Positions 1 through 11,700 of a stretch of 64,000 bases of DNA are shown piece by piece. Source of the stretch: Onchocerca volvulus (taxonomy: Eukaryota > Nematoda > Chromadorea > Rhabditida > Onchocercidae); NCBI GenBank assembly GCA_000499405.2, contig HG738137.1:5952001-6016000 (forward strand), written 5' to 3'. Position numbers and translations under genes: made by a program. Below the pieces are notes generated by a model that had not been told where the DNA came from, made no database searches, and saw nothing but the letters and a program-made list of their open reading frames with translations. Numbering within the stretch: the stretch's first letter is position 1; every line of letters begins with the position of its first letter.

Positions 1-1432
1 AATTTGAGAAAACGAACTTTGAGAAGTCTTTTCTGAAACAACGATGAGTGATTAATCGGTGAGCAATTTTTGACTATGGATAATAAATTATGATATGCAC
101 GGCAATTACGAAGATTTTTGACAGATTAAAACTGCGATAAATTAAATTTTCTTTTCAAACTGATTAAAACTGGTAAATCGAATTTTTTTCTCCTAACAGA
201 AGGATCAAGAGGAATTACTGGAAAAAGCAATTCATAAAAGTCTCTATATCAACGGACCTTTTTTATACATTCTGAAGTTTCTGCAAAATTTCATAATTTA
301 ATTTGAATTTGCTTATCAACTTCTCTGAGGGTCCAAAATATCCGATAAACAATTTGCTCTTGATATTGAAACACAAATTTTAGATTTAGGCTTTTGAAAT
401 TGTCGTTTAATTTTGATTTCAAATTTCAAATATTTTTATGCTATCAGCTTTTTCAAATTTCGACACTGATACATTGGATTTTTAGGAAAAGCGAACTCAT
501 TATCCTTACTCATCTGTTTACAATTTGTCGTGACCTTTGAAATTCTGTTTTGTGTTGACATATAAAAAGCAGTAAATCTTTGGTACCGCTCTCTGCGGAA
601 AATTTTTGGAGATATTTTCTTCATTTTAGATCTTTCAATGCTGTATAGATGTTCCATTGTTATTGTTACCTCAATCTACTCTACTCATAGTCAATTAGTT
701 CACTTTCGGTAGTCTTGAAAAACCCAAGTTTTGGTCACAAAAGTAGAGCTTCAAGCCGAGAAGTAAGTTATAGGCGGCTGTTAATTATCTTGCTAATCAG
801 GAAACTTTATAAAATGATTTCAGGTCGATTGGGGGAAAATTTGACAGATTCGCCCAGTTCATTGATTTTTTTGGCACTGAATTCATAGACAGACTCTTAT
901 TTTGTAACTATTCGACGGTATATTTGCTTGGATAGTTTTCCTAATCTCGAATACTCCAACCTGATCTATGCTGTTCATCGGTTGATGGCAAATGAAGAGG
1001 AATATTTAGGACCTGCTCTCTATAGTTAGGTTTAGAGTACTAATTTGTGTCCAATGAATACATTCGGAATAATATCAATGCAAAGATGAGGAAAGGAGCC
1101 TGAAAGGCTTAGAATTGCATAATTTGCTAATCAAATCTAGGCTGATTTGTGATTGCTACAAGCATCAGAAGAGACTTACTGCAATCACAAATCAGCCTAG
1201 ACTGCGATGTAAACAAATCAACCTAGATTGAAATCTGCGACATATCAAAGAAAATTACTTATCAATGAAACATCATCGAAGAATAGAGAGAAGCATTTTA
1301 ATACTTCGAAAAGAAAGGACAAATTTTGTAAATGATTAAATTGCAGAATAAGATGTCAATTTACAAAAAGGAACATTGTTAAATTTTGAACTTGAAAAAT
1401 TTAACGAAAAGTTTATAAAATAGTTCAAAAAC
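1..1432. other. AT-rich noncoding stretch with one hairpin
   Basis: This stretch lies downstream of the minus-strand gene at 1433-2103. I see no exon with supporting splice sites and homology. It contains the perfect inverted repeat annotated separately at 1136-1201. An open frame on the minus strand at 436-657 is short, rich in Lys and Phe, and has no recognisable domain. Confidence 0.5.
1136..1201. repeat. Perfect 21-bp inverted repeat (hairpin), 24-nt loop
   Basis: The arms are 1136-1156 and 1181-1201 and are exact reverse complements; the core of the left arm reads CTAGGCTGATTTGTGATTG. The spacer is 24 nt. A degenerate third piece of the right arm (AAATCAACCTAGATT) follows at about 1216-1230. 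It could be an extruding hairpin, a small non-autonomous element end or a hairpin RNA precursor. The pairing is seen directly; the function is unknown. Confidence 0.85.
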
Positions 1433-2103
1433 CTACTCCTCGTGTGTTACATTTTGATATTTGGGATGATCGGACTGCACCTCAGTAGTTGAACTGCGAT
1501 CAGTTTCGGTAATAAACGGTAGTGTTGATTCTTGATCAAAAATTGAAAAGTTTGGAGCGCCTAGCTCTCGAGCTCTCTTAATCTGAGGAATTGAGAATCC
1601 TTTTTTCCGGGATGCAGTAGTTTGTGTCGCAGAATTCTGCTCATGGGTTTCTGATTTTGAATTAGATTTCAGTGGTACGGGTAACGATGATGATGATAAT
1701 GATGAAGTTGCTTCTTCCACTGTGCTATTTTCAGATTCAACATTCTGAGCAATGGCTGTAATGTTGAAAAAATCTGTCATCTTTGATTTTTGATAAAACA
1801 ATTTATTTACTGCCGGAAATTTCCATAATATTTAAAGTTACAATGGTATAATATCATTTTTAATTTGGAAGAGAAAAATATGAAAAATTAAATATGAAGT
1901 CAGTTAAAATTTGATCACTCAGCGGTTTCGTATTTGAAATCTAACAATAGTAAAGAAAGAGAAAATTACCTGAAAGAAGAGAAACCAAAGAGTAAATCAA
2001 AATTTCACTTCTCATCTTTTTCAATCTTTCTTCCTCCCCGGATTTGTCACCTAATTTGTCACCTGCACTCACACTTTGCACAAATTTCTTGATTCGGAGA
2101 GCC
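1433..2103 (-). CDS. 3' exons of an unrecognised protein gene
   Basis: Two minus-strand exons fit each other in phase. The first, 1970-2103, has acceptor ATAATTGCAG and donor CAG/GTAATT; it encodes 44 codons rich in Lys, Glu and Ser, containing KKFVQSVSAGDKLGDKSGEE. The second, 1433-1809, has acceptor TTTCCGGCAG and runs 124 codons to a stop. It contains a Ser/Thr-rich linker and a basic patch around KKGFSIPQIKRARELGAPN, and ends NVTHEE. The first exon needs two bases from an upstream exon, so the 5' part of the gene is missing from this model. The low-complexity tail suggests an intracellular, partly disordered C-terminus. I do not recognise the family. A hydrophobic stretch (EILIYSLVSLLS) spans the exon junction and could be a membrane edge or chance. 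Splice phase and open length make it likely real; the product is unknown. Confidence 0.5.
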
Positions 2104-5100
2104 CTGCAATTATAAAATTAAAATGATATCATTGAAGTGAAAAGAATTTGATTAACGTTTTGCGAATTGACATTCTCTAAAAATGCATATCACTAGCTGA
2201 TTGAAATACATTTCATATCAAAGCAATAAAATATTTTCAAATTCTATAAATATTAGTTTTTATGAAAATCAAATGAAACATATTTTAGAAGAAGCATAAC
2301 TATGATTTCCCTTTGCATAATTCAATTGATAAGAATGAAAGCGAAAAATTTGCAAATATTTTTAAATAGCTGAACGGATAATCTTATATAGCTATATGAA
2401 TTATCAAAAACAAAAGAGTGATATAGATATTTAAGACAAAGCTACGATTTATGGATCCACGTGCTTATCAAAGTTCAGACAAATGCTATTTAACAGATTT
2501 TAATCGAATTGACGGAGTGATGGATAAAACAGAGAGGAAAACATAAGTGCCTGTCCATATCACAAATTACTTTAAAATGAGCATATTAAAGATATGAAAA
2601 AGAAACAAATTAGCATTTGAATGGAAAATTATATCGGAAAATGAATTATCAAATCACAAATGAAATCTTCAAAGCAAAAGTATGCCTTAAAATGCCTTTA
2701 TGTATATTTGGATGATGATAATAAGTGAAGCGAAAATAATAATTTGAGCCATCGGGAATCATGTTTTCCAATGTTTTATTATTTGTGATAGCAAATTTAT
2801 ATAAATGATTTTCTTGATATGTTTTGTGCCGGATTTGAGGATCAGTTATTCCGGATAACTGCAGAAATCTGAGCCAAAAATAGCCAGTATAATTGTAAGA
2901 GTAATTCATACTCGTATCATCAAGCAATTCAGTTGCTTCTTATTCTTTTCATGATTCTGAAAGTAAACGGAAACGGATTGAATTTAAACAAGTTTTTTGA
3001 TAAATGTCTTTCCATTAGACAAAGAAAAAAGTAATTTATTAATTTTTCCCGAGTTTCAAATTGGTTTTTCAAAATGGAGAATTTATTATGTGTCGATAAA
3101 AACAAAGTTTCATGATCAGTCGAAACATTCAGCAGTTGACAACGGACACATGATGTGGATAACAATTATATTATTTAATTACTTTGTCTTTTAATTAGGA
3201 GGAAGGCTTGCTGAGTGAATTCATCGATAGAAAGACGAAGATAGGCTTATCACCATTGCAGAGAGATATTTTGCATGTAATAATAAGATCAAAAGAGTTT
3301 ATTCTACAAAAAACTTTTTGAATCAGTAACAATATTACTGTAAAATGGATTCTCGCAGATGAATAAGGACGAAAAAAATCAGCATGAGAATGGAATTCGT
3401 TTTAAAAAATTCGTTCTAAAATTTCGGAATTAATATTAATTGGATAGAACTTTATATACATATTTGATTGTGAGTTCGATACGAAAGATGTTTTTTATTT
3501 TTATTATTCATAGAAAATTAATAAAACTGAGCGAATTGATCAGAGAAATGATAGAAAAAATTTGTCGTCCTTTGATTTTATATAACTGTTAACACTTTGT
3601 AAGATGACGCCAAAGGGGAGGAGTACATTTGATAAGGAACAGTATCATTTGGAATGGGTTAATTTGCAAAGGGAATTTTTGGATCTGATTACTAATAAAG
3701 TCTAGGAACCGGTTTTCTTCTGACACGGTGGTAGGTAAAACAGGGAATAAAAACGACCTTCCTCATCTGTATCGAATCAAACATTCATATCGAAAAAATT
3801 GTTTCGAACCGGCTATGAGTACAATTTTACGAAATTGAAGAAATTTGATCGAAAAAAATGTTGATTTGTTTGTATGATTTATACTTGCTTATTCGCTTGA
3901 ATTTCTAGATTAAAGTGAATGATGTATCTGATGAATCTGCTCGAACTGAGAAGAAGTGATTGTTCTCGCTTGCTCATTTTCAACTTTACATTTCGATTGT
4001 TCATTATTTGTAGTTACTTCTAACGACACCAGAAAAAAAAAAAAATGAAAAAACTAAGAAAAGCTCTTCTCATTATTGCTTTCATTTGCTCCTTTTTAGA
4101 TATCGATATTAATTATAAAAAAAAAAAAGAATGTAGTAGTTTATTAATTATAAAAATAAAAGGAATCCAATTTCATGCATAAAAAATTTTATTTAAAAAA
4201 AACTGAAAATCTGATTTAACTTTTTATGTCAATAAGAAAAGCTGATTAAGTTTTATTTAGTATCAGTCAGTATTGAAATTTTAGATTTCTTATAAAATTT
4301 TACGTATCAGTGCTGTATGATAAAGAATTTAAATTCAAAAAGATTCCCATACTCTGAAATATTTTATTTTATCCAAAATGTTAACTATAAAAGAAAAGAA
4401 TGTAATAGTTTTGCTTTTATGAATAGTTCAAAATTGAAGAGGTTGAAAGATGAAGCAATGGTATTAAAAAAATCCTTGATAATTGGTAATAATTCAATCT
4501 GAAAATTTCATATTCTGAATAATACAAGTTTTGATTGAACTTTGCCATATCATATTCGTTTAGTCGAATTTTAAGTTGAATAAAATGATGTGATAAGAAA
4601 TTTCCCAGGCTAAACTATGAGAAATATGAAACTTGACAAGAGAAAAACTAGTACGACAAAATTACAAATAAATAGAAGTGCCAATGACATTGTACTAGAA
4701 AAATGATCAATAAACAGCATCATTATTCCATTCAAGGATCGTTTGATTGTTCCGAATGGTACAAACATTACTGTTAGTGAAAAGTTTAGAATGGAATTTA
4801 CATTCTTCACTTATTTTTGAACAAAGCCATTTTTCTTGCATTGAATATAAGAAGGTGATATTTCATGAGTAAATAAACAAAAATGACTGAATAAACAAAC
4901 TTTCATTAATTGAAATACCAATACTATAATACCACGGTACCGCTAGCCGCAGAAATTACAGCCCTCTTTAAGATTTCTGATTCCAGAATTTTAAAAATTT
5001 TAATTTTATTTAAAAGATAGATCCTGTAAAATAGATTTTTCTGCTGGGTAACAGTATATTTAAAAAAATCGGCTTAGAGCAATAAGTCCTCAAATTCGGA

Positions 5101-7079
5101 AAGATTCCAAAATTTAGGTTATAACAAAATGGACTTCAATTGATTATTACGGTTTTATCATGGAAAATATATTGGCAAGAAAATATAGACAGTCAGAAGA
5201 GAAAAATATGTTTAAGAATAGAGAGAGCTGACTTATTAGAAATGTGCTCATCATAAAAATAAGCATAAAGATAAGCATCGATAAAAATAATCATAGAATT
5301 CAGCTGATAGCAACTAATTAATTTAGTTTGGTGCCAAATTCTGGATTTCACTTAGATTTTACTTAAATCATTGCAAAAAATTTTGTAGGGTAAAATCTCT
5401 TTTTAATGAATAAATGTAACGTTGGTATTTCCGAGGAAATTTGAATTTTAAAATTTAGATTTGATGAGAAACCGTGTTATGCTTGCAAGAATAAACAATA
5501 ACGATATATAAATATAATTTTTTGGGAATAATTTATGTCATATGCTAAATATATACATACTAGTAATAGAAAAATATTATCTTTCTTCCATAAAAGCAGT
5601 TTTAAAAGAAATAGAATTTGGTAGCACTTGTGAGTTAAACATTTTAATGCAATTAGATGCAAAAATTATCGAAATAGTATGAATTCTCGTAAATCCATAA
5701 CGGATTGAGCAGCAAATGTCCAAATAACTTACCTTTGAATTCTAATGAATTTCATAGCCTTAAAGGCAGAATGAATGACACATTTTGAGAGATAAATTTA
5801 TAAAAAGTTATAAAAAATAACTTCTGAATTTTTTTTTTTGGTTTCCGTTTATTTATTTATTTATTTTTTTCTTTAGAGCAGAGTATTATTATCTATATAT
5901 AATTTCCCCATTTGTATTTTTCTTTGTTTATTATTTTTAATTTTCGACTTCTTTGATTGAATCAATTCTCGAAAAGATTTGGTTCATGAAGAAAGAATAA
6001 AAATCCGAAAGTATGCGACCCAAGTGAAAAGCTGAAATGAGCCAATCATTTTTGGCGCTTGAAATTCTCACATATGACAAATGACTATTCTTGCATAATT
6101 AAGGGATCTGAATTATAATGAAGAATTCTAAACATAATTAAATATTTAAGCATCTAATCCGCTGGATGGCCTAGCATTTATATATTTTGAGAAAGATGCA
6201 ATTAAACAGGCCGTTAACTAAAACTATGAATGGTTAGAATTTGACAAATTTTAATAGAATAATAAAATAGTAATTTCAGTAATAATTTTATTTGTCTAAA
6301 TATCTTGACATTTTTATTCCTTTTATCAGTTCTCTTGGTCTTAATATTTCTGTTTCATAAAATTAATAGATGCTAGTAAAAAAAAATAAGCAAAAAAAAT
6401 AGAATGGCTTATTGAAACTTGGCACATAGAAGAGCATTGAATTTTGATTCTATTTATTCAAACACTGCTGAAAAAACAGAATTAAAATTTGCAAATGGAT
6501 TATAATATGTAAAGATATATTTTCTGTAAGATTTATATTTTTTAGTTACTGATAAACACATTGAATTACTGCGCTGAGCATTAAACAAGAATGAAAAGGA
6601 ATTAAAAAAAATTTTTTTTTAAGTTGTCAGGTGATAGTAAACAAGTGAAAAAAATAGAGATGCAAAGTGGTCAATATATGATTAATTAATTAATGAGAAA
6701 TACAGATAATTTTGAGAGAATTAAAATATCTTATAAAATTTGACGTTATTTATCAATTTAATAAGAAATATATCTCATACTTGACCTTTTATTATTTTTA
6801 TCATTATAGTTGCTTCAAAATGGATAAAGCATTATTCTGAAAATAAACATAACCTTCTGCACAAAACATTTCGATTATTATGCAAAATTTTCAAAAGCGA
6901 AAATTGTTGCATTCGGATCAGAGAAATAAGTAATTTTGAAAATCGAATAAGAAGATAACATAATATTACTGATTTTCCTAATCAATAATGATCAAATTAG
7001 GAAACATGATTAGTGTGATTAGGAGCACGAAACGCGATTTAATGAAATATCCTTCTCATATTTCATCTTTTCTTGATAG

Positions 7080-7155
7080 GGGGAGGATTTCATCGCCGTT
7101 TCCAATCATTACCACGATGATCGCAACGGTTGGGCAGATATAATGAGATGTCGAG
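7080..7155 (+). other. Orphan exon candidate
   Basis: A 76-nt block sits between an acceptor-like GATAG and a donor-like CGAG/GTTTGT. It is open in only one of three plus frames, encoding 25 residues with several polar and aromatic positions (ends NGWADIMRCR). Its composition is markedly less AT-rich than its surroundings. No flanking exon was found within several kilobases, so it may be an internal exon of a long-intron gene, a relic exon, or chance. The product is not recognised. Confidence 0.25.
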
Positions 7156-8710
7156 GTTTGTTTCATTCAATTAATCGAGAAAAATAACAATGGAAGATTT
7201 TGGGACAAATGATCGATCATGAATCAAAGACCAAAGCAGAGATTAGCCTTTCATTTTTTCAATGATTATAATTCTGAAGCTGAAAACAACATTTGATTTT
7301 ATGTTTAAAGCAATTAAAAATTCATTGCATGATTTCTTCTACGAACTGAATATTAACTCTGATAACAGTGATAAGTCCCGAACGGGACATTTTAAAAGAA
7401 ATTGCACTGTATTTATTGGATCCATTTTTCTCGGATAGAGGAATCTGAAGTTAACTTATTGAAGCAAAATATTTATCTCAAAGAAGTTGAAATTGATTAC
7501 CACTAATTATAATTCATGTTCAGCATTCCGTAAACAAGCAAGATAAACAAAATGTGGAGCAAGTAATACTGCTGAATCCAGATAAATCTTTAAGATTAAC
7601 AGAGATGCAAAATAAACACGTTCTTCTCTTTTCTCATCTATCCATCACTTTCTGCCAACAACATTAATTAAGGGTCATCTCAATTGATTTTTTGCGATGA
7701 CCTTAAAAGAGAATTCGAAATGCACTTCTATAGTAACAGCTTGTATGTTGAATGAATCAAATACACTTGATGAGTAATCTCGAGAAAGTAAGGTTATTCA
7801 TAAACTTATGCCACTCAGTAAAAAGATGTTGAATTTATGAGCTTAATCAACTAATCATCTATATACTGGAGATCACTAATAGAGGTCATAGTCCCACAGC
7901 AAGCCTATTAGAACTAAATTTTCAATGATCAACATGCGAAGAGTTCCTGTCTTGTCGATAGATGTGATGCAGATTAACATGACTTCCAGTTATTCTGTCA
8001 TTTAGCGAACGGATATTGAAGGTTACTGTATCCCATCAGCGAATCAGATTTTTGTCAAAAATGGATTTTTGTCCTTATATAGCCTTACATGATTCATTAC
8101 ATCAAACTGTTCAATATCCAAGTTTCTATTAAAAACTTTCTAGTTCTCATCACAATATTAAGAAACAATAGTGAAAAAAAGAAAAAAAAAAACTAATCAT
8201 GCTGATCAGTAGTGAAATTTATCTGTCAATGAACAAATGAAAGATGGGAAGAACGCTAAAGAAGCCATTGAGATGGCAATGTCGCAATTCTTGAGGACAC
8301 TTCAGATATGAACTGGATGAATTTTCTTTAAATATATGTAAAATATAATAACACAACAAAATTGAATGATTTACTACGAGTGAAACGTCACTTCGCAAAC
8401 GTACAGGTAATAACAACGAAATCAGAGGCAATGATGACCTTTCGCAAAGACCGGGAAAATGGGAAACAATGGAAGAAAATGGAGGGAGAAAGGATATTTT
8501 TTCAAGGTCGTCTATTTTCAAACAGCTTTTAGCAAAATTAACTGAAAAATACGACTCATTTTTCAAATGCTTAATGTGCCATTATTCCATCTTCGGTTCT
8601 CCGTGTGTTCGTTCATCATCAAGATATCGGGATATTCCTCATGGATTAATTTCTTTCCTACAACTGCTATACTATCATCAAAGTTTGATTTATGAATAGT
8701 TTACTTCTGA

Positions 8711-8770
8711 ATAACGACAGTTCACTTTAAATAACGATAGTTCATGGCTAAATAACGACAGTTTACGCCT
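8711..8770. repeat. Three tandem copies of a 20-21 bp unit
   Basis: The motif ATAACGACAGTT (with one C-to-T variant) begins at 8711, 8731 and 8752, so the period is 20-21 bp. Flanking bases within the unit are partly conserved. A related TAAATAACGAC occurs alone near 16856. No coding role is apparent. Confidence 0.7.
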
Positions 8771-11700
8771 AACAGTGATTTCCTTCTTTCGTCATTTAGC
8801 ATATTATAAATGAATATTCTTCCTTAATCTTCGTTCGTATGTACATGTAAATATGCAATCCTTCGTTATTGCGACAGTAAAAATAAATTACGGTCCATAA
8901 TTCTTAACAAGTCTATTCTTGATTATTCCTCCAATTGATATCAGTAATTATCAATAATCTATCAGTATCAGTGATTTTTTAAATTAAATGTCAATAATTT
9001 TTTAGTCGTTTATCGATTAAAAAACCAAATATTGTATAGTTGTAGTAGGAGAACACTTTCAAATGTGGGTAGACAGGTAATTTCCCCTTAACAGGATAGA
9101 GAAGGGCAATGAGGAAGAATGAATGAATTCCCTGTTTTGAACTTTCAAAACACATTGTCACCGTTAACCTATCAGTTCATGCCTATGTTAGGGTGATGGT
9201 ATTCAAGTATTATTAGCTGTTAATCACTGCTGAGTAACTGAAAGTAAATCAAAAAAATTGTTAGAAAACTTCCTGGTAGATTTTAGTTCCGTAAAAAATA
9301 TTTTTTTGACAGATGTGACATTGAAAGTAATCAATAGCAAGTGTAGTCTTTCGTTGTGCAGAATTCTTTCGTAGAGATTTGCTATTAGTAGGAAATTATA
9401 GTCTGAAAAAACTAACGATTTGAAGCAAAAAAACTTCTGTCCTAAATTTCAATAATTGGGGTCAGTTAGAGGTTGCGTAGCTAATTTATCATATAATATT
9501 GCGTTTCACAGTTTTAATTTGTAATAACAAGGTACAAACAAAAATAAAAGTTGTTAGATTCAAAATAAGGCAATTAAAGTTAAATAAGAAATGCATGTCA
9601 TTTATTGAAAAACTAAGTTCTGTTTGAAAATTTTGGCTTCTGAAAAAATTTAAAATTCGCATGTAGAAAAATATAAATCATTGAATTCTTTTGACAAAAT
9701 CAAAAATTGAATAAATACAATAAAATATAAACAAAAATCTGTTGATACACCACCTTGGAACAGGAATGCAGTATTGTTCTTCCTTCCCCTTCCCTATTCC
9801 AGAATGTCAGTTGTCAAATTTAGAAAGCTTATCTTCAACATCAGGTCAGAGGCCACTATCATTATCAATACTGCAGTTACTAGTAATTATCACTATCAGC
9901 TTTGATTGAATGAAGTCAGCGAATGGAATATGACAAGCATTTTATCGCAAATTGCTGCGATGAAAAGTTCCTTCCATCAATATTAAAATGAGATTTCTTT
10001 TTAAAATTAACCATCTGAGCGGAAATAAATTGATCATTAATTCTAAAAATTGATTAGTTTTGCTCATTGTTGCATTCAAATTCGAAAAAAAACTATGCCT
10101 AACGTTTAGACATTTTTTTAAAGTTTTGCAAACTTGTTTGTTCAAATATTAATTTTTAGTAAAAACCATTGAATCTAGTAAAATGAGCCATTTTTATGTA
10201 AAATGTAGCTGTAATTGTACCAATGATGCATGCAATTGAAAAATAGTTCAGAAATTTGTCTTCCATCATTTCATACCATCCAATTTATTAAACTATAATG
10301 TGGTTGATTATGCATCGAAATCAGTGAAATTTCAAGAATACTTCAGCAAGTTTGTAAATTTTGAACGAAACGTTTCAAATTTAAATGAAAATGCCAGATT
10401 TAAGAATGCTACATTAAAGCCTTCTTTCCTTTGAAAATTTAGAGAAAAGTTTTTATTTCTTTTCTGAACAGTTATCAAAAAAAAAAAAAATTTTGTTTTT
10501 TTTCCAGTCAATTCATATGGTAATTGATGAAGATTAATTACTGGAAGTAGAGATAAAAACTTCAATGCTGGACACAATGAACGGAAAAAATGAATCACTC
10601 GGAGGAAGTAAATGTTTGCTTAAGATTCAGAAATTCGTTAAAATTATAGAAAACTTTAAAACAGTAATGAATTATTTTTAAATCCATAAAAGCTCGTCAT
10701 TTTAATATTTGTATCTCAAAATCAAGTTTATTAAAATAGCAATGAAATTATATTAAGTTTACTAAAAAAAAATCTCCCAAATTATACTTTATGGCGATGA
10801 TAAAATTTGAATTTTCTATGCTTAATGAGCTCATCTGAACTTTTCTGATCTGAATGTATCCAATCTGAATAAAGAAATTTGATGTAAATCTAGCGAAACA
10901 GATAAGTTTTTGATGCAAAATTTCTTTAAACCAGAAAAACTCGTATGAGACTTACTTGTTGTAAATGTTAATCACTTCAAATGCTTTGAAAGTATTGAAG
11001 CTATTGAATGAATTCAAAATAATTGGATAAATCGGTGGTTGCAGAAAAACAAAAAAATCGTAATGCGAAACTGGAATGAAATATATATTCCATTAAATAC
11101 CAGTTCTATTAACGGACCATTTTAGGAAGCAATGATGCGAATACTTTAAAAATGTAGTTTCATTCTTTATCTCTTGAAAAACAAAGAAAAAAAAACGATC
11201 CGTTATAAAAAGAAAAAACTCTTGTAGTTTGTAGCTATTTTACTGAACAAAATCAAATAAGCAATGCATTTGTTCTAGAATTGTTTTGAACTTTCATGAA
11301 AAGTTCATCTGGAAGACGTGTTTCTGAAGAATTTCATGGATGATAGATGGCGTACAGTTCGTCAATACTGTCTATTTATTTTCGAAATTCATTGAAGACT
11401 GTAATAATTCAGTAAAAGGAAAATCGAGAAAAAAATAGAAAGTAAAGTAAGGCGAATAAGTTTTGATGTATTTAATTTAAAATTTCGCACGCAACAAACA
11501 AATGAAGATTGATGTAGCAATGATAAATTCAAGTAGACATTACCTGAAAACTATGAAAGTTGCGAATTAATACAACAGAAAATATATGATGTAGCAAGCA
11601 AAGAACTAGCAGGAACTTTCTAGAAGCTGCGAAAAATATTACGAAAAATCTTTAAAACTTCTAAAGTATAATATATTTAAAAAGAATGTTGAATTACATC

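Noticed and set aside
2649..2927. 92-codon minus-strand frame upstream of the 1433-2103 gene
   Set aside because: Protein-like composition, but its only possible donor is in phase 0 whereas the next exon needs two bases carried over; no family recognised.
8219..8566. 115-codon minus-strand open frame
   Set aside because: The region is open on both strands and is only slightly less AT-rich; the minus reading shows no domain or splice signals. The plus reading is kept only as a weak candidate.
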